Positions 34,079 to 43,921 of a stretch of 64,000 nt of DNA are shown here, piece by piece (the first letter of the stretch is position 1; each line of letters opens with the position of its first letter). The translations under genes were made by a program, and so were the position numbers. Under the pieces are notes generated by a model. It was not told where the DNA came from. It made no database searches and saw only the letters and a list, made by a program, of their open reading frames with translations. This DNA is from an uncultured Paracoccaceae bacterium (lineage in GTDB: Bacteria > Pseudomonadota > Alphaproteobacteria > Rhodobacterales > Rhodobacteraceae), in NCBI GenBank assembly GCA_937872465.1, contig CALMSR010000051.1, positions 1-64,000 of the forward strand, given 5' to 3'.

Positions 34079-35035
34079 TCAGCTCCTCACGCGGATGCGC
34101 GGATTGAGGTAGACGTAGCCGATGTCGGAGATGAGCTGGGTGGTCAGCACGATCACCACCGCGACGATGGAGCAGGCGAGCAGGAGGTTGATGTCGTTGT
34201 TGCCGGCGGCCTCGATCAGCAGCCAGCCGAAGCCGCGGTAATTGAAGAGGGTCTCGACGATCACGACGCCGGTCAGGAGCCAGGGAAACTGCAGCATGAT
34301 CACCGTGAAGGGCGCGATCAGCGCGTTCCGCAGCGCGTGGCGCAGCACCACGGCCCAGTAGCCCACGCCCTTCAGCCGCGCGGTGCGGATGTATTGCTGG
34401 GTCATCACCTCAGCCATGGAGGCGCGGGTCATGCGTGCGATATAGCCCATGCCGTAGATGGCGATTGTCAGCACCGGCAGGGTGAAGTTGTAGAAGGTCG
34501 GGCCCTCGTCGGCGGCGGAGGTCGCCGAGCCCGAGAACCATTGAAGCCCGACCATCTGGCTGGCGAAGATCACCGTCAGCACCACGCCGGAGACGTATTC
34601 CGGGGTCGATGTCGTGCCGATGGCGATGGTGGAGAGCACCCGGTCCTGCGCCGAGCCCTCGCGCATGCCCGCGAGGATCCCGAGCAGGAGCGCGCCGGGC
34701 ACCATCACCAGCATCACCCAGAACATGAGCTTGGCGGTCAGCCAGAGCCGCGGCCAGAGCACCTCGGAGACCGGCGCGTTGAAGCGGGTGGAATGGCCGA
34801 AATCGCCGCGGGCGACGCCGCCGAGCCATTCGCCGTAGCGGACGAAGAGCGGGCGGTTGTAGCCGTTCTGGTCGAGCCAGACCTCGACCTGCTGCTCGGT
34901 GATGCGGCTTCCGGTCTGTTCCTTGGCGAGCTTGACGAGATTGGGCTTGAGATTGACCAGCATGAAGACGATCAGCGTCAGGCAGAGTGCCGTGAGCAGC
35001 ATCACGCCAAGTCGTTTCAGCAGGAAGACGAGCAT
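34079..35035 (-). CDS. Peptide/nickel-type ABC importer permease (DppB family)
   Basis: The 318-residue protein has an N-terminal span (LLTALCLTLIVFMLVNL), a periplasmic segment and five further spans, the standard DppB architecture. The coupling loop AEVMTQQYIRTARLKGVGYWAVVLRHALRN (near residue 210) contacts the ATPase. The GDFGHSTRFNAPV segment near residue 75 corresponds to the conserved D/G-x-G-x-S region of DppB proteins. It pairs with the DppC-like permease immediately downstream and follows the binding-protein gene after about 70 bp. Confidence 0.9.
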   Translation of the reverse strand: MLVFLLKRLGVMLLTALCLTLIVFMLVNLKPNLVKLAKEQTGSRITEQQVEVWLDQNGYNRPLFVRYGEWLGGVARGDFGHSTRFNAPVSEVLWPRLWLTAKLMFWVMLVMVPGALLLGILAGMREGSAQDRVLSTIAIGTTSTPEYVSGVVLTVIFASQMVGLQWFSGSATSAADEGPTFYNFTLPVLTIAIYGMGYIARMTRASMAEVMTQQYIRTARLKGVGYWAVVLRHALRNALIAPFTVIMLQFPWLLTGVVIVETLFNYRGFGWLLIEAAGNNDINLLLACSIVAVVIVLTTQLISDIGYVYLNPRIRVRS

Positions 35036-35103
35036 CCGAGCCTCCGTGTTTCAGCCGTCCCGGGCTTGGACAATCGCCCGGGACGGGTCGCGGGGCAGGG
35101 GGC

Positions 35104-36840
35104 TCAGCTGTTGAGCCAGGTTCGTTCGAGATGGATCTCGAAGGTCTGATGCATGTTCAGCCCGTCGACGTCCGGCGTCATGTGGCGGAAGGTCGAGCGC
35201 CAGTAGGGCTGCACGAGGATCCCCGAATCCTGGATGATCTGCTCCATTTTGGCCATCAGCTCGCGACGCTTGTCGGCATCGGCGATGGAATAGGCCTCGT
35301 CGAGCAGCGCGTCGAAATCGGGGTTGCTGAATCCCGTCTCGTTCCACGGCTCGCCGCTACGGTAGGCCAGGGCGTAGACCTGAACGCCGAGGGGGCGCAT
35401 GTTCCACTCGGTCGCCGAGAAGGGATAGCCGGTCCAGTTGTTCCAGAAGGTGTTGCCCGGCAGGACCGTGCGTTTGACGTTCAGGCCCGCGTCGCGCATC
35501 TGCGCCGCCACCGCGTCGGAGGTATTGCGGTTGAAGTCGTCGTCGACCGAGATCAGCTCGAGCTCGGTGTCGAGCTGGCCTGCCTCGGTCATGAGCGCCA
35601 CGGCTTTTTCCGCATCGCGCGCGATCGGCGGCAGCTGGGCATAGTCGGGATGCATCGGGCCGACGTGATGGTTCTCGGCAATGGTCCCGAGGCCCTGGTA
35701 GCCGAGGTCGAGCACGGTGGCGTTGTCCACGGCGAGCTGCACCGCGTTGCGCACCCGCTGGTCGTCGAAGGGGGGCTGGTTGACGTTCATGCGGAGGCAG
35801 AGCGTGTTCGCCGTGACCGATTCCGACTTGTTCAGGCCGAGGGCGTCGAAGATCTCCACATAGCTCGGCTGGGTCTCGTAGTTGGTGTGGATCTCACCCG
35901 CTTCGAAGGCCGCAATCGTCGCCGAGGGATCGGTTCCATAGTCAATCAGCTCGATGCCATCGAGATAGACCGGGCCATTGACCTCGTCGCCCCACCAGGC
36001 ATTGCCGTCGGTGCGGCGCTGATAGACAGCGCGCGCCCCGACCTCGACCGAAACCAGTTCCCAGGGACCGGTGCCCACGGGATTGGCGGTGAGATCGCCG
36101 CCATCCTCGCTGAACCTGCGGTGCACGATGAGCGCAGGATAGTCGCAGAATGCCGGGATGAACGTGATGTCGGGCTTCGGCACGTTCAGTCGCACGGTCT
36201 TTTCGTCCACCTTCTCCAGAGCGCCGTCGACGATGCCGAAGAGGTCGCGGGTCTGCTCCTCCTGGACGACGGTGCCGTCATCCTTGGTGACGTCGCCGAC
36301 GAAGGTCTCCTCGCCCTTCTTCTCGACGATGGAGGCCATCCGGGTGGCCATGGAATTGTTCGGCACGTGTCCCTCGCACCAGCGGGTGATGTTGAAGATC
36401 ACATCGTCCGCGTTGAAGTCGTCCCCGTTCGACCACTTCGCGCTGGTGCGCAGGTGCAGCAGATACTCGGTTGCGTCGTCGTTGACTTCCCAGCTTTCGA
36501 GCAGCCAGGGCTCGAAGGTGAAATCCGTCGTGTAGCGCACGAGTGGCTCGCAGAAGAAGCGGGCCTGATTGGCCTTGTAGGACCAGTCGAAGATGCGCGG
36601 GTCGTCCATGCGCTGCACGGGCGTGGCGATCTTGATCACGCCGCCGGCCCTGGCTTCCTGCGCCTGGGCGCGGCCGGGCATCGCCAGCCCGAGCATGCCA
36701 TAGGCCGCCGGTCCGGTGGCGCCGAGCGCCGTCGCCATGGCCAGGAATTCGCGGCGGCTGAGCTTGCCGTCGCGGGCCTCGCGCGCGAGCTTAGGAATGG
36801 CGCGATGCAGCGGTCGCGCGTTGATGGTATCGCGATACAT
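35104..36840 (-). CDS. Extracytoplasmic solute-binding protein (SBP family 5), Tat signal
   Basis: The 578-residue periplasmic protein binds the substrate for the importer encoded downstream. The N-terminus has a twin-arginine signal: [16 protein letters not shown] near residue 26 followed by a hydrophobic stretch and an AQA cleavage region near 60. SBP family 5 features include [21 protein letters not shown] and [19 protein letters not shown]. Dipeptides, oligopeptides, opines or nickel are all handled by this family, and the sequence does not identify which. GGGGAG lies 6 nt before the start. It is the first gene of the operon. Confidence 0.92.
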   Translation of the reverse strand: MYRDTINARPLHRAIPKLAREARDGKLSRREFLAMATALGATGPAAYGMLGLAMPGRAQAQEARAGGVIKIATPVQRMDDPRIFDWSYKANQARFFCEPLVRYTTDFTFEPWLLESWEVNDDATEYLLHLRTSAKWSNGDDFNADDVIFNITRWCEGHVPNNSMATRMASIVEKKGEETFVGDVTKDDGTVVQEEQTRDLFGIVDGALEKVDEKTVRLNVPKPDITFIPAFCDYPALIVHRRFSEDGGDLTANPVGTGPWELVSVEVGARAVYQRRTDGNAWWGDEVNGPVYLDGIELIDYGTDPSATIAAFEAGEIHTNYETQPSYVEIFDALGLNKSESVTANTLCLRMNVNQPPFDDQRVRNAVQLAVDNATVLDLGYQGLGTIAENHHVGPMHPDYAQLPPIARDAEKAVALMTEAGQLDTELELISVDDDFNRNTSDAVAAQMRDAGLNVKRTVLPGNTFWNNWTGYPFSATEWNMRPLGVQVYALAYRSGEPWNETGFSNPDFDALLDEAYSIADADKRRELMAKMEQIIQDSGILVQPYWRSTFRHMTPDVDGLNMHQTFEIHLERTWLNS

Positions 36841-36876
36841 GTCGGCTCCCCATTGCGATCGTCGTTATCTGGCGCC

Positions 36877-36905
36877 ATTGCAGACCTATTTCGCCTTGCG
36901 GTCAA
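36877..36905 (-). promoter_or_regulatory. Candidate promoter for the peptide importer operon
   Basis: On the minus strand TTGACC (36905-36900) and TGCAAT (36882-36877) are 17 bases apart. Initiation would fall near 36870, about 30 nt before the binding-protein start. The -10 matches four of six consensus positions. Confidence 0.4.
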
Positions 36906-37064
36906 GGTTGCCGCGGGCGGCGGCGGAAAAGGGGGCGGGACGCGACATGCAGGGGATCCGCGAAAGACGCGGCCGAAGCGGCGGTTTTCGTTCCGGTTCA
37001 GGCCGGAAATGTCAGAAAGGCGGATAAGCGAGATTATGTTAAATATGGACTGCCGGACGGAGGG

Positions 37065-37967
37065 ATGGTGACCGGGCCCGGCCTGCGTCCGATCATCATC
37101 GCCGGGCCGACCGCCAGCGGAAAATCCGCGCTGGCGATGTCGCTGGCCGAGGAACGCGCCTCCTGCATCGTCAATGCCGATGCGCTCCAGGTCTATGATT
37201 GCTGGCAGATTCTCACCGCGCGGCCGACGCGCGAGGATTGCCGGCGCGTGCCGCATGCGCTCTACGGCCATGTCGACGGATCGCGGCGCTATTCGGTCGG
37301 AAGCTGGCTGCGCGACGTCGAGGCGATCCTGGCCGATCTTCGCGCGCGGTCGATCCGGCCGATCATCGTCGGCGGCACGGGACTCTACCTGACGGCGCTG
37401 ACCGAGGGTCTGGCCGATGTTCCACCGGTTCCGGCCGAGATCCGCGCCGCCTCGGAAGCGGTGCTGCAGCGGCATGGTGCGACGCGGCTCACCGAGGAAC
37501 TCGCGCGCGACGATCCGGCGACCTTCGCGCGCATCGACGTGCGGAACCCGGCGCGCGTGCAACGTGCCTGGGAGGTTCTGACCGCGACCGGCCGCGGTCT
37601 CGCGGACTGGCAGCAAGCGCCGGCGGAACCCGTACTCAAGGACTGGGCCGGGTTTGTGGTCGATATTGATAGATCGATACTTAACAATGATATACAAGCT
37701 CGCTTTGAGAGTATGATCGAAGATGGTGCCGTCGAAGAATGCCGGCATTACCGCTCGGCGTTTTCCGGAGAACGGCTGCCTTCGGCGCGTGCCCTGGGGG
37801 CGGCGCAGATCTTCGACTATCTGGACGGGCGTTGCGATCTGGCGCAAGCGACCGCGGCGGCGGTGATCGCCACGCGGCGCTATGCGAAGCGGCAGCGGAC
37901 CTGGTTTCGCAACCGCATGGCGGACTGGCCCCGTATCGACCGCGGCACGGCTCAGATCGCGCCGTAG
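37065..37967 (+). CDS. miaA: tRNA dimethylallyltransferase
   Basis: The 300-residue enzyme adds a dimethylallyl group to A37 of tRNAs reading UNN codons. The P-loop [19 protein letters not shown] begins near residue 10, followed by [19 protein letters not shown] and the diphosphate-binding [15 protein letters not shown]. The last 60 residues hold the tRNA-contact region [16 protein letters not shown] and [21 protein letters not shown] directly abuts the ATG at 37065, so initiation at the GTG three bases later is equally possible. The gene ends inside the convergent hflX gene (16-bp overlap). A miaA-hflX-hfq neighbourhood recalls enterics, but here miaA is inverted. Confidence 0.95.
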   Translation: MVTGPGLRPIIIAGPTASGKSALAMSLAEERASCIVNADALQVYDCWQILTARPTREDCRRVPHALYGHVDGSRRYSVGSWLRDVEAILADLRARSIRPIIVGGTGLYLTALTEGLADVPPVPAEIRAASEAVLQRHGATRLTEELARDDPATFARIDVRNPARVQRAWEVLTATGRGLADWQQAPAEPVLKDWAGFVVDIDRSILNNDIQARFESMIEDGAVEECRHYRSAFSGERLPSARALGAAQIFDYLDGRCDLAQATAAAVIATRRYAKRQRTWFRNRMADWPRIDRGTAQIAP

Positions 37968-39202
37968 CGCATGCGGTCGAGGTCGGACCAGCGGACGGCG
38001 ATGTCGTAGCCTTCGTCGGTCTGGGTCTCGGCCACGACGAGGTTCCGGTCGAAGAGCCAGGCGCGATGGCGGCCCTGGCCGAAGCCCAGGTGGAGGGTCT
38101 CTTCGTGGACGGGCGCGCTCAGCTCGCGCGCGATCGTCCGGCGCAGGGTCTCGATCCCCTGCCCCGTCATCGCCGAGATCGCGCAGGTCCGCGCCATGCG
38201 TCCGGCGGTGACGGCGGTCGCCTCGGCCCGCGACGGATCCAGCCGGTCGATCTTGTTCCAGACCTCGACCAGCGGCCCGTGCTCGCCGACGTCCACCCCG
38301 AGATCGGCGAGGATCCCGCGCACGTTCTGCGCCTGGAGCTCGGTTTCGGGATGGCTGATGTCGCGGACGTGGAGGATCAGGTCGGCGTCGAGCACGTCCT
38401 CGAGGGTCGCGCGGAAGGCGGCGACGAGCTGCGTCGGCAGATCCGCGATGAAGCCGACCGTGTCGGAGAGGATCGCGCTGATGCCGCCGGGCAGGTCGAT
38501 CGCCCGCATCGTGGGATCGAGCGTGGCGAAGAGCATGTCCTTCGACAGGACCGAGGATCCGGTCAGCCGGTTGAAGAGCGTGGATTTCCCGGCGTTGGTG
38601 TAGCCGACGAGCGCCACGACCGGCTGCGACCTCCGGCGGCGCGCGGCGCGATGCTGGCCGCGGGTCCGCACGACCTTTCCCAGGGCTTCGCGGATCCGCA
38701 GGATGCGCTCGTTCAGCGCCCGGCGATCCGCCTCGATCTGGGTCTCGCCGGGGCCGCCGAGGAAGCCGAAGCCGCCGCGCTGGCGTTCGAGGTGGGTCCA
38801 GCTGCGCACCAGCCGGGACTTCTGGTAGTTGAGATGCGCCAGCTCCACCTGGAGCACGCCCTCGCGCGTCCGGGCCCTTTCCCCGAAGATCTCCAGGATC
38901 AGGCCCGTCCGGTCGAGGACCTTGGCTTTCCAGGCTCGTTCGAGGTTGCGCTGCTGCACCGGCGACAGCGTTCCGTCGACGATCACCAGACCGATGCCGC
39001 CTTCCGCCACTTCCGCGGCGATGGCCTCGACCTTGCCGCTTCCGAAGAGCGTCGCGGCGCGGGAGCGCGCGAGCGGGACCGGTGCCGAGGAGACGACATC
39101 GAGATCGAGCGCCTCGGCGAGGCTCACCGCCTCGGCGAGTGCGTCATCCGCGTCCCTTTCGGACCGGCCGCCGTGGATCGGATGCAGGACGAGCGTCCGC
39201 AT
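37952..39202 (-). CDS. hflX: Ribosome-associated GTPase HflX
   Basis: The 416-residue GTPase has the HflX N-terminal domain with its glycine-rich segment ([30 protein letters not shown]), then the coiled linker and [16 protein letters not shown]. The G domain follows: G1 [10 protein letters not shown]3 [11 protein letters not shown]4 NKIDRL. HflX splits stalled or heat-damaged 70S ribosomes. It begins 13 bp after hfq ends, the classical hfq-hflX pair, and is the last gene of the long dusB-to-hflX block. Confidence 0.96.
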   Translation of the reverse strand: MRTLVLHPIHGGRSERDADDALAEAVSLAEALDLDVVSSAPVPLARSRAATLFGSGKVEAIAAEVAEGGIGLVIVDGTLSPVQQRNLERAWKAKVLDRTGLILEIFGERARTREGVLQVELAHLNYQKSRLVRSWTHLERQRGGFGFLGGPGETQIEADRRALNERILRIREALGKVVRTRGQHRAARRRRSQPVVALVGYTNAGKSTLFNRLTGSSVLSKDMLFATLDPTMRAIDLPGGISAILSDTVGFIADLPTQLVAAFRATLEDVLDADLILHVRDISHPETELQAQNVRGILADLGVDVGEHGPLVEVWNKIDRLDPSRAEATAVTAGRMARTCAISAMTGQGIETLRRTIARELSAPVHEETLHLGFGQGRHRAWLFDRNLVVAETQTDEGYDIAVRWSDLDRMRYGAI

Positions 39203-39215
39203 CCTTTGATCGGGT

Positions 39216-39452
39216 TCAGGAATCTTCCGCCTCGTAGAGGGTGATCGGCTGGGACGGCATCACCGTCGAGATCGCGTGCTTGTAGACGAGCTGCGACTGG
39301 CCGTCGCGGCGCAGGAGCACGCAGAAATTATCGAACCACGTGATAACCCCCTGAAGTTTCACGCCATTCATGAGAAAGATCGTTACCGGGACCTTGGCCT
39401 TCCGCACATTGTTGAGGAAGGCGTCCTGGAGGTTCTGTTTGTCGGCAGCCAT
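39216..39452 (-). CDS. hfq: RNA chaperone Hfq
   Basis: The 78-residue Sm-like protein pairs small RNAs with mRNAs. Sm1 ([25 protein letters not shown]) and Sm2 ([17 protein letters not shown], with the YKHA RNA-binding residues) are intact. The C-terminal tail is very short, as usual in alphaproteobacteria. The leader on the minus strand contains an AAC/CAA-rich segment near 39495-39510 that could itself bind Hfq. It sits between trkH and hflX. Confidence 0.97.
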   Translation of the reverse strand: MAADKQNLQDAFLNNVRKAKVPVTIFLMNGVKLQGVITWFDNFCVLLRRDGQSQLVYKHAISTVMPSQPITLYEAEDS

Positions 39453-39598
39453 TGTTTTCAGCCTTAAGTTGTGTGAGGCGCGCATGGCGCCTGTTGTTGT
39501 TCTTGCTCGCGCGCCTGAGTATGGGCGGTGGACCCGGCCATTTCCAGAGCACGCCCGCTCTTTTTGCGGCCAGTGGTTCCGCGACCACAGCCGGTATC

Positions 39599-41101
39599 TC
39601 AATGCCGCCAATAGGCCGGGTTGAAAAGTGCGATTATCACGATCGTCTCCATGCGGCCGACGATCATTCCGGTTGCAAAGAGCACCCTCGCCCAGCTGTC
39701 GAGGTCGCCGTAGCTCGCGCCGCCGCCCAGCGTCCGGATCGCCGGCCCCGTCGTGGTCAGCGAAGCGATCCCGAGGGCGAGGCTGTGGTCGAATTCGAGC
39801 CCGGTAAGCGAAAACGCGATCATCAGGATGCCGAGCGATACCAGGAAGAGCATCAGGAAGACGAAGGCGATTCGGGGCCCGTTCTCGGAGACCACGCGGT
39901 CGCCCTGGCCGTGGCGCGCGACGCTGCTGGGATGCACGAGCAGGTCGAGCTCGCGCAGCCCGTGGCGGTAGAGCGCATAGAGCCGCAGCAGCTTCACGCC
40001 CCCCGCCGTGGTGGCGATGCCGCCGCCCATCACCGCGACGCCGAGCAGGATCGTGCCCGGATCGGGCAGATGCGACCAGAGCTGCATCGCCCGCCAGTCC
40101 GGGCTCTCGAAGCCGGTGGTCGTCAGGAACGACAGGACCGTGAAGAGGCTGCCCCAGATGGCCTGAAGGGCGCGGAACGGGCTGTCCTGGCGGTCGATCT
40201 CGGCGGCGCCGATGAAGCTGCGCAGGAAGAGCAGCAGGGTGACGCTCAGCACCGAGATGAGCATCAGCTGGATCTGGGGGTCGGTCAGCGCCAGCCGATG
40301 CCCGCGGCGCAGGTCGAAGGACATGGCGCGATGGCTGACCGCGAGCAGGAAGAAGGGCAGGATCGCCATCTCGCCGAGCCGCCCCGACTGCCCGCCTTCG
40401 AGGCCGCCGACGGGCGAGATGCCGCTGGTCGAAAGCACGGCCATGGCGTGGCAGAGGGCGACGAAGGGACGGGCGCCCGCGAAGATCAGGCAGAGCGCGA
40501 GAAAGCCGGTGAAGCCGGCATAGACCGGCGCGATCTGGCTCGCCTGCCGCAGGATGCGCTTGCTCGCCTCGTCGATCGTGCCGCCGCTGCGCCCGCCGCG
40601 CAGGCCGATCCCGTCCTGGCCGATCTCGAAGCCGCCGAGATTGAGCGGCGCCAGGATCGCCACTGCCGTCACCAGCATCATCAGCCCGCCGGACCAGCCG
40701 ATCAGCGCGCGCCAGAGATGCAGCGAATCCGGCAGCAGGCGCGGCCGGTCGAAGAGCGTGGCGCCCGTCGTCGTCAGGCAGGAGAGCATCTCGAAATAGG
40801 CGCCGCCGATCCCCAGGCCCGGCAGCAGCACGGCGAGCGGCGCGCCGAGCACCACCGGCAGCAGCAGATAGGCCAGAAGCAGGGTCATCAGGTGATACCG
40901 CGCCGGCTGCCGGGGCACGCGGTTCATGGTCGCGAGCCCCAGGATGCATCCCAGCGCGATGAAGAAGGCCGCGTGGTAGAAGAAGACCCGCGCGACCTCC
41001 CAGATTCCGGTCTGGGCGGCATGGACCGCCGGAATCAGCATGAGCGCCGCCGCGATCAGGATCAGGATGACCAGGGCGGGAAAGCGTCGGAGATACGACA
41101 T
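39599..41101 (-). CDS. trkH: Trk-type potassium uptake membrane subunit
   Basis: The 500-residue inner-membrane protein forms the K+ pore of the Trk system. Four P-loop-like repeats are recognisable by short TTTG-type or STSGIS-type filters ([45 protein letters not shown]), with paired membrane helices around them. Its start lies 2 bp after the trkA stop, so pore and gating subunit are co-translated. No strong ribosome site is visible, which fits coupling. About 146 bp separate it from hfq. Confidence 0.95.
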   Translation of the reverse strand: MSYLRRFPALVILILIAAALMLIPAVHAAQTGIWEVARVFFYHAAFFIALGCILGLATMNRVPRQPARYHLMTLLLAYLLLPVVLGAPLAVLLPGLGIGGAYFEMLSCLTTTGATLFDRPRLLPDSLHLWRALIGWSGGLMMLVTAVAILAPLNLGGFEIGQDGIGLRGGRSGGTIDEASKRILRQASQIAPVYAGFTGFLALCLIFAGARPFVALCHAMAVLSTSGISPVGGLEGGQSGRLGEMAILPFFLLAVSHRAMSFDLRRGHRLALTDPQIQLMLISVLSVTLLLFLRSFIGAAEIDRQDSPFRALQAIWGSLFTVLSFLTTTGFESPDWRAMQLWSHLPDPGTILLGVAVMGGGIATTAGGVKLLRLYALYRHGLRELDLLVHPSSVARHGQGDRVVSENGPRIAFVFLMLFLVSLGILMIAFSLTGLEFDHSLALGIASLTTTGPAIRTLGGGASYGDLDSWARVLFATGMIVGRMETIVIIALFNPAYWRH

Positions 41102-41103
41102 CG

Positions 41104-42486
41104 TCAGAAGAAGTCGATGCCGACCTGGAACAGCCGCTCGACGTCGGCGACGGTCTCGCGCATCGCGAAGATGGTCAGGATGTCGCCCTCCTCCAGCCGC
41201 GTGTCGCCGCGCGGCACGATCACCTTGTCGCCCTTCTGGATCAGCCCGATCAGGGCCGCTTCCGGCAGATCGGTCTCGCGCACGGTATTGCCGGCGATGG
41301 CCGAGGTCCCGAGCACCTGCGCCTCGATCACCTCGGCCTCGCCGTCGCCGATGGAATAGACGGCGCGGATCCGGCCGTGGCGGACGTAGCGCAGGATCGA
41401 GGAGACCGTCGTGGAGCGCGGATTGACATAGGCGTCGATCCCCATCGGCGCGATCAGCCCGATCAGCGAGGAATCGTTGACGAGCGCCACGGTCAGCTTG
41501 GCGCCCTCCGTCTTGGCGCGGACGCAGGCGAGGATGTTGGACTTGTCGTCCTGGGTGAGCGCGAGCACGGCATCCATGGATTCGACCCCCGCCTCCTCCA
41601 GGAGCTCGAGGTCGAGCCCGTCGCCGTTCAGCACCACCGTCCGCTTGAGGGCGTCGGCGACCAGCTCGGCGCGCTTGCGGTCCTTCTCGATGATCTTCAG
41701 GCGCGCCTTGCGGTCGCGTGCCTCGAGGCTGCGCGCCACGTGCAGGCCGATGTTGCCGGCCCCGACGATGAGGGTGCGGGTGACGTTGAGATGGGACTTG
41801 CCGAAGACCTCCATCACCCGCGGCACGTCCTCGGTCGCGGTGACCACGTAGATCTGGTCCTCGGCAAAGAGCTGGTCGATCGGCTCCGGCACGAAGAGGC
41901 GCTCGCCGCGCCGCACCCCGACCACCACCACCCGGAGCGTCGAGAAGAGCTCGGAGAGCTGACGCAGCGGCGTGTCGAGCACCGGGCAATCCGCCTCGAG
42001 CGCGATCCCGACCAGCTGGGCCTTGCCGTCGAGGAAGCTCTCGATGTCGAAGGCAGCGGGGGCGGCCAGCCGCTGCATGACCGCGTCCGCCACGGCGAAT
42101 TCGGGGGAGATGACCACGTCGATGGGCAGGTGCTCGCGGCGGTAGAGGTCGGAATAGATCGCGTTGAGATAGGCCGGGGCACGCAGGCGGGCGATCTTGC
42201 GCGGCACCGAGAAGATCGAATGCGCCACCTGGCAGACCACCATGTTGACCTCGTCGGACTGGGTCGCGGCGATCACCATGTCGGCGTCGCGCGCGCCGGC
42301 CTGCTCCAGGATGTCGGGGTGCGACGCGAATCCGGTGACGCCGGACACGTCGTAGGCATCGGTGATCCGCCGGATCAGCGCGGGGTTGTTGTCGATGACG
42401 GTGACGCTGTTGCTGCCCTCTTCGCGGGCGAGGTGCCGGGCGATCTGGCCGCCCACCTGTCCAGCGCCGCAGATGATGATCTTCAT
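41104..42486 (-). CDS. trkA: Trk potassium transporter NAD-binding gating subunit
   Basis: The 460-residue peripheral protein has two RCK_N plus RCK_C units. The first begins [19 protein letters not shown] with Asp in VTVIDNN binding the nucleotide ribose; the second has [18 protein letters not shown] near residue 235. Both GxGxxG loops are intact. It gates TrkH in response to ATP/NADH. The start at 42486 coincides with the family's N-terminus; longer in-frame starts are unlikely. It follows ntrX after about 37 bp. Confidence 0.96.
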   Translation of the reverse strand: MKIIICGAGQVGGQIARHLAREEGSNSVTVIDNNPALIRRITDAYDVSGVTGFASHPDILEQAGARDADMVIAATQSDEVNMVVCQVAHSIFSVPRKIARLRAPAYLNAIYSDLYRREHLPIDVVISPEFAVADAVMQRLAAPAAFDIESFLDGKAQLVGIALEADCPVLDTPLRQLSELFSTLRVVVVGVRRGERLFVPEPIDQLFAEDQIYVVTATEDVPRVMEVFGKSHLNVTRTLIVGAGNIGLHVARSLEARDRKARLKIIEKDRKRAELVADALKRTVVLNGDGLDLELLEEAGVESMDAVLALTQDDKSNILACVRAKTEGAKLTVALVNDSSLIGLIAPMGIDAYVNPRSTTVSSILRYVRHGRIRAVYSIGDGEAEVIEAQVLGTSAIAGNTVRETDLPEAALIGLIQKGDKVIVPRGDTRLEEGDILTIFAMRETVADVERLFQVGIDFF

Positions 42487-42523
42487 GAAGTCGTCCCGCG
42501 CTCGGAGGACCTGCCCGTATCGC

Positions 42524-43921
42524 TCAGGCGTTCTCCTCCGCTTCCTCCGCCCGCACACTGCGGCCCGCGGAGATCACGTTCAAGGACTTCAGCTTGCGAT
42601 GCAAGGCCGAGCGTTCCATTCCGACGAAACTCGCGGTGCGCGAGATGTTGCCGCCGAACCGGTTGATCTGCGCCACGAGATACTCGCGCTCGAAGACTTC
42701 GCGCGCCTCGCGCAGCGCGAGCCCGGCGAAGGCCGATCCCAGCCCGCCGCCGGCAGCCGCGCCATTGGCCGAGCTCTCGTTGGCCAGTTCCTCCGGCTGG
42801 ATCGGGCCATTGTCGGCCCCGAGGATCAGCGCGCGCTCCAGCGTGTTGCGCAGCTGGCGCACGTTGCCCGGCCAGCGCATCGTCTGGAGCTGGGCCTCCG
42901 CCTCCGGGCTCAGGCCGCGCTGGGGAAGGCCCTGGGTGCTGTTGAGCTCCTCGAGGAAATGCCCGGCGAGGAGCGGGATGTCCTCGCGCCGCGCCTCGAG
43001 CCCCGGCACGGTGACGGGAACGACGTTCAGGCGGTGAAAGAGTTCGGTGCGGAAGCGGCCCGAGGCGACTTCCTTGGCGAGATCGCGGGTAGTGGCCGAG
43101 AGCACGCGCACGTCCACCCGGACCGTGTCGGTGCCGCCGACCCGCTGGAACGCCTGGTCGACCAGCACGCGCAGGATCTTCGACTGGGTGCCCTGGGGCA
43201 TGTCGGCGACCTCGTCGAAGAAGAGGATCCCGGTATGCGCCCTTTCGAAGAGCCCGGGCTCCACCCCGCGCTCGCTGCCCTCGCGGCCGAAGAGCACCTC
43301 CTCCATCTGCTCGGCGCCCACGGAGGCGGAGCTGACGATGACGAAGGGTCCCTTGGCCCGGTCGGAATTGCGGTGGATGTAGCGCGCCGCCACGTCCTTG
43401 CCGCTGCCCGCGGGGCCGGTCAGCATGACCCGGCTGTTGGTGCGGGCCACCTTGTCGAGCTGGGATTTCATCTGGCGGAAGGCCGAGCTCGTGCCGAGCA
43501 TCTCGTGGTTGCCGGCGTCGATGCCCCGCAGGGCCGCGTTCTCGCGCCGGAGCCGCGAGGTCTCGAGGGCGCGGCCGATGACGACCATGAGCTGGTCGAT
43601 GTTGAAGGGCTTCTCGATGAAGTCGTAGGCGCCCTGCTTGATGGCCGCCACGGCGATCTCGATGTTGCCGTGGCCGGAGATGATCACGACCGGGATCGCG
43701 GGATTGTCGCGGCGGACCCGCTTGAGGATGTCGATGCCGTCGAGCCGGCTGTCCTTGAGCCAGATATCGAGGATGATCAGGTCGGGTGCCGCGCGGTTGA
43801 TCTCCCCGAAGGCGGTGTCGCTGTCCCAGGCCATGCGCGTGCCGTGGCCCTCGTCCTCCAGGATGTCGCCGATGAGCCCGCGGATATCGGGCTCGTCATC
43901 GACCACGAGTATGTCCGTCAT
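42524..43921 (-). CDS. ntrX: Response regulator NtrX
   Basis: The 465-residue regulator has a receiver domain (VDDEPD, LIILDIWLKDSRLDG with the phospho-Asp, K in EKPFN), an AAA+ domain with Walker A GPAGSGKD and ILFFDEVADMP, and a C-terminal Fis-type helix-turn-helix (SRTASFVGMERSALHRKLKSL). The position of the sigma-54-contacting GAFTGA loop reads GREGSERGVEPGLFERAHTG instead, so classical sigma-54 activation is unlikely. With NtrY it controls nitrogen, redox or envelope genes in alphaproteobacteria. Its start overlaps the ntrY stop as ATGA. Confidence 0.95.
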   Translation of the reverse strand: MTDILVVDDEPDIRGLIGDILEDEGHGTRMAWDSDTAFGEINRAAPDLIILDIWLKDSRLDGIDILKRVRRDNPAIPVVIISGHGNIEIAVAAIKQGAYDFIEKPFNIDQLMVVIGRALETSRLRRENAALRGIDAGNHEMLGTSSAFRQMKSQLDKVARTNSRVMLTGPAGSGKDVAARYIHRNSDRAKGPFVIVSSASVGAEQMEEVLFGREGSERGVEPGLFERAHTGILFFDEVADMPQGTQSKILRVLVDQAFQRVGGTDTVRVDVRVLSATTRDLAKEVASGRFRTELFHRLNVVPVTVPGLEARREDIPLLAGHFLEELNSTQGLPQRGLSPEAEAQLQTMRWPGNVRQLRNTLERALILGADNGPIQPEELANESSANGAAAGGGLGSAFAGLALREAREVFEREYLVAQINRFGGNISRTASFVGMERSALHRKLKSLNVISAGRSVRAEEAEENA

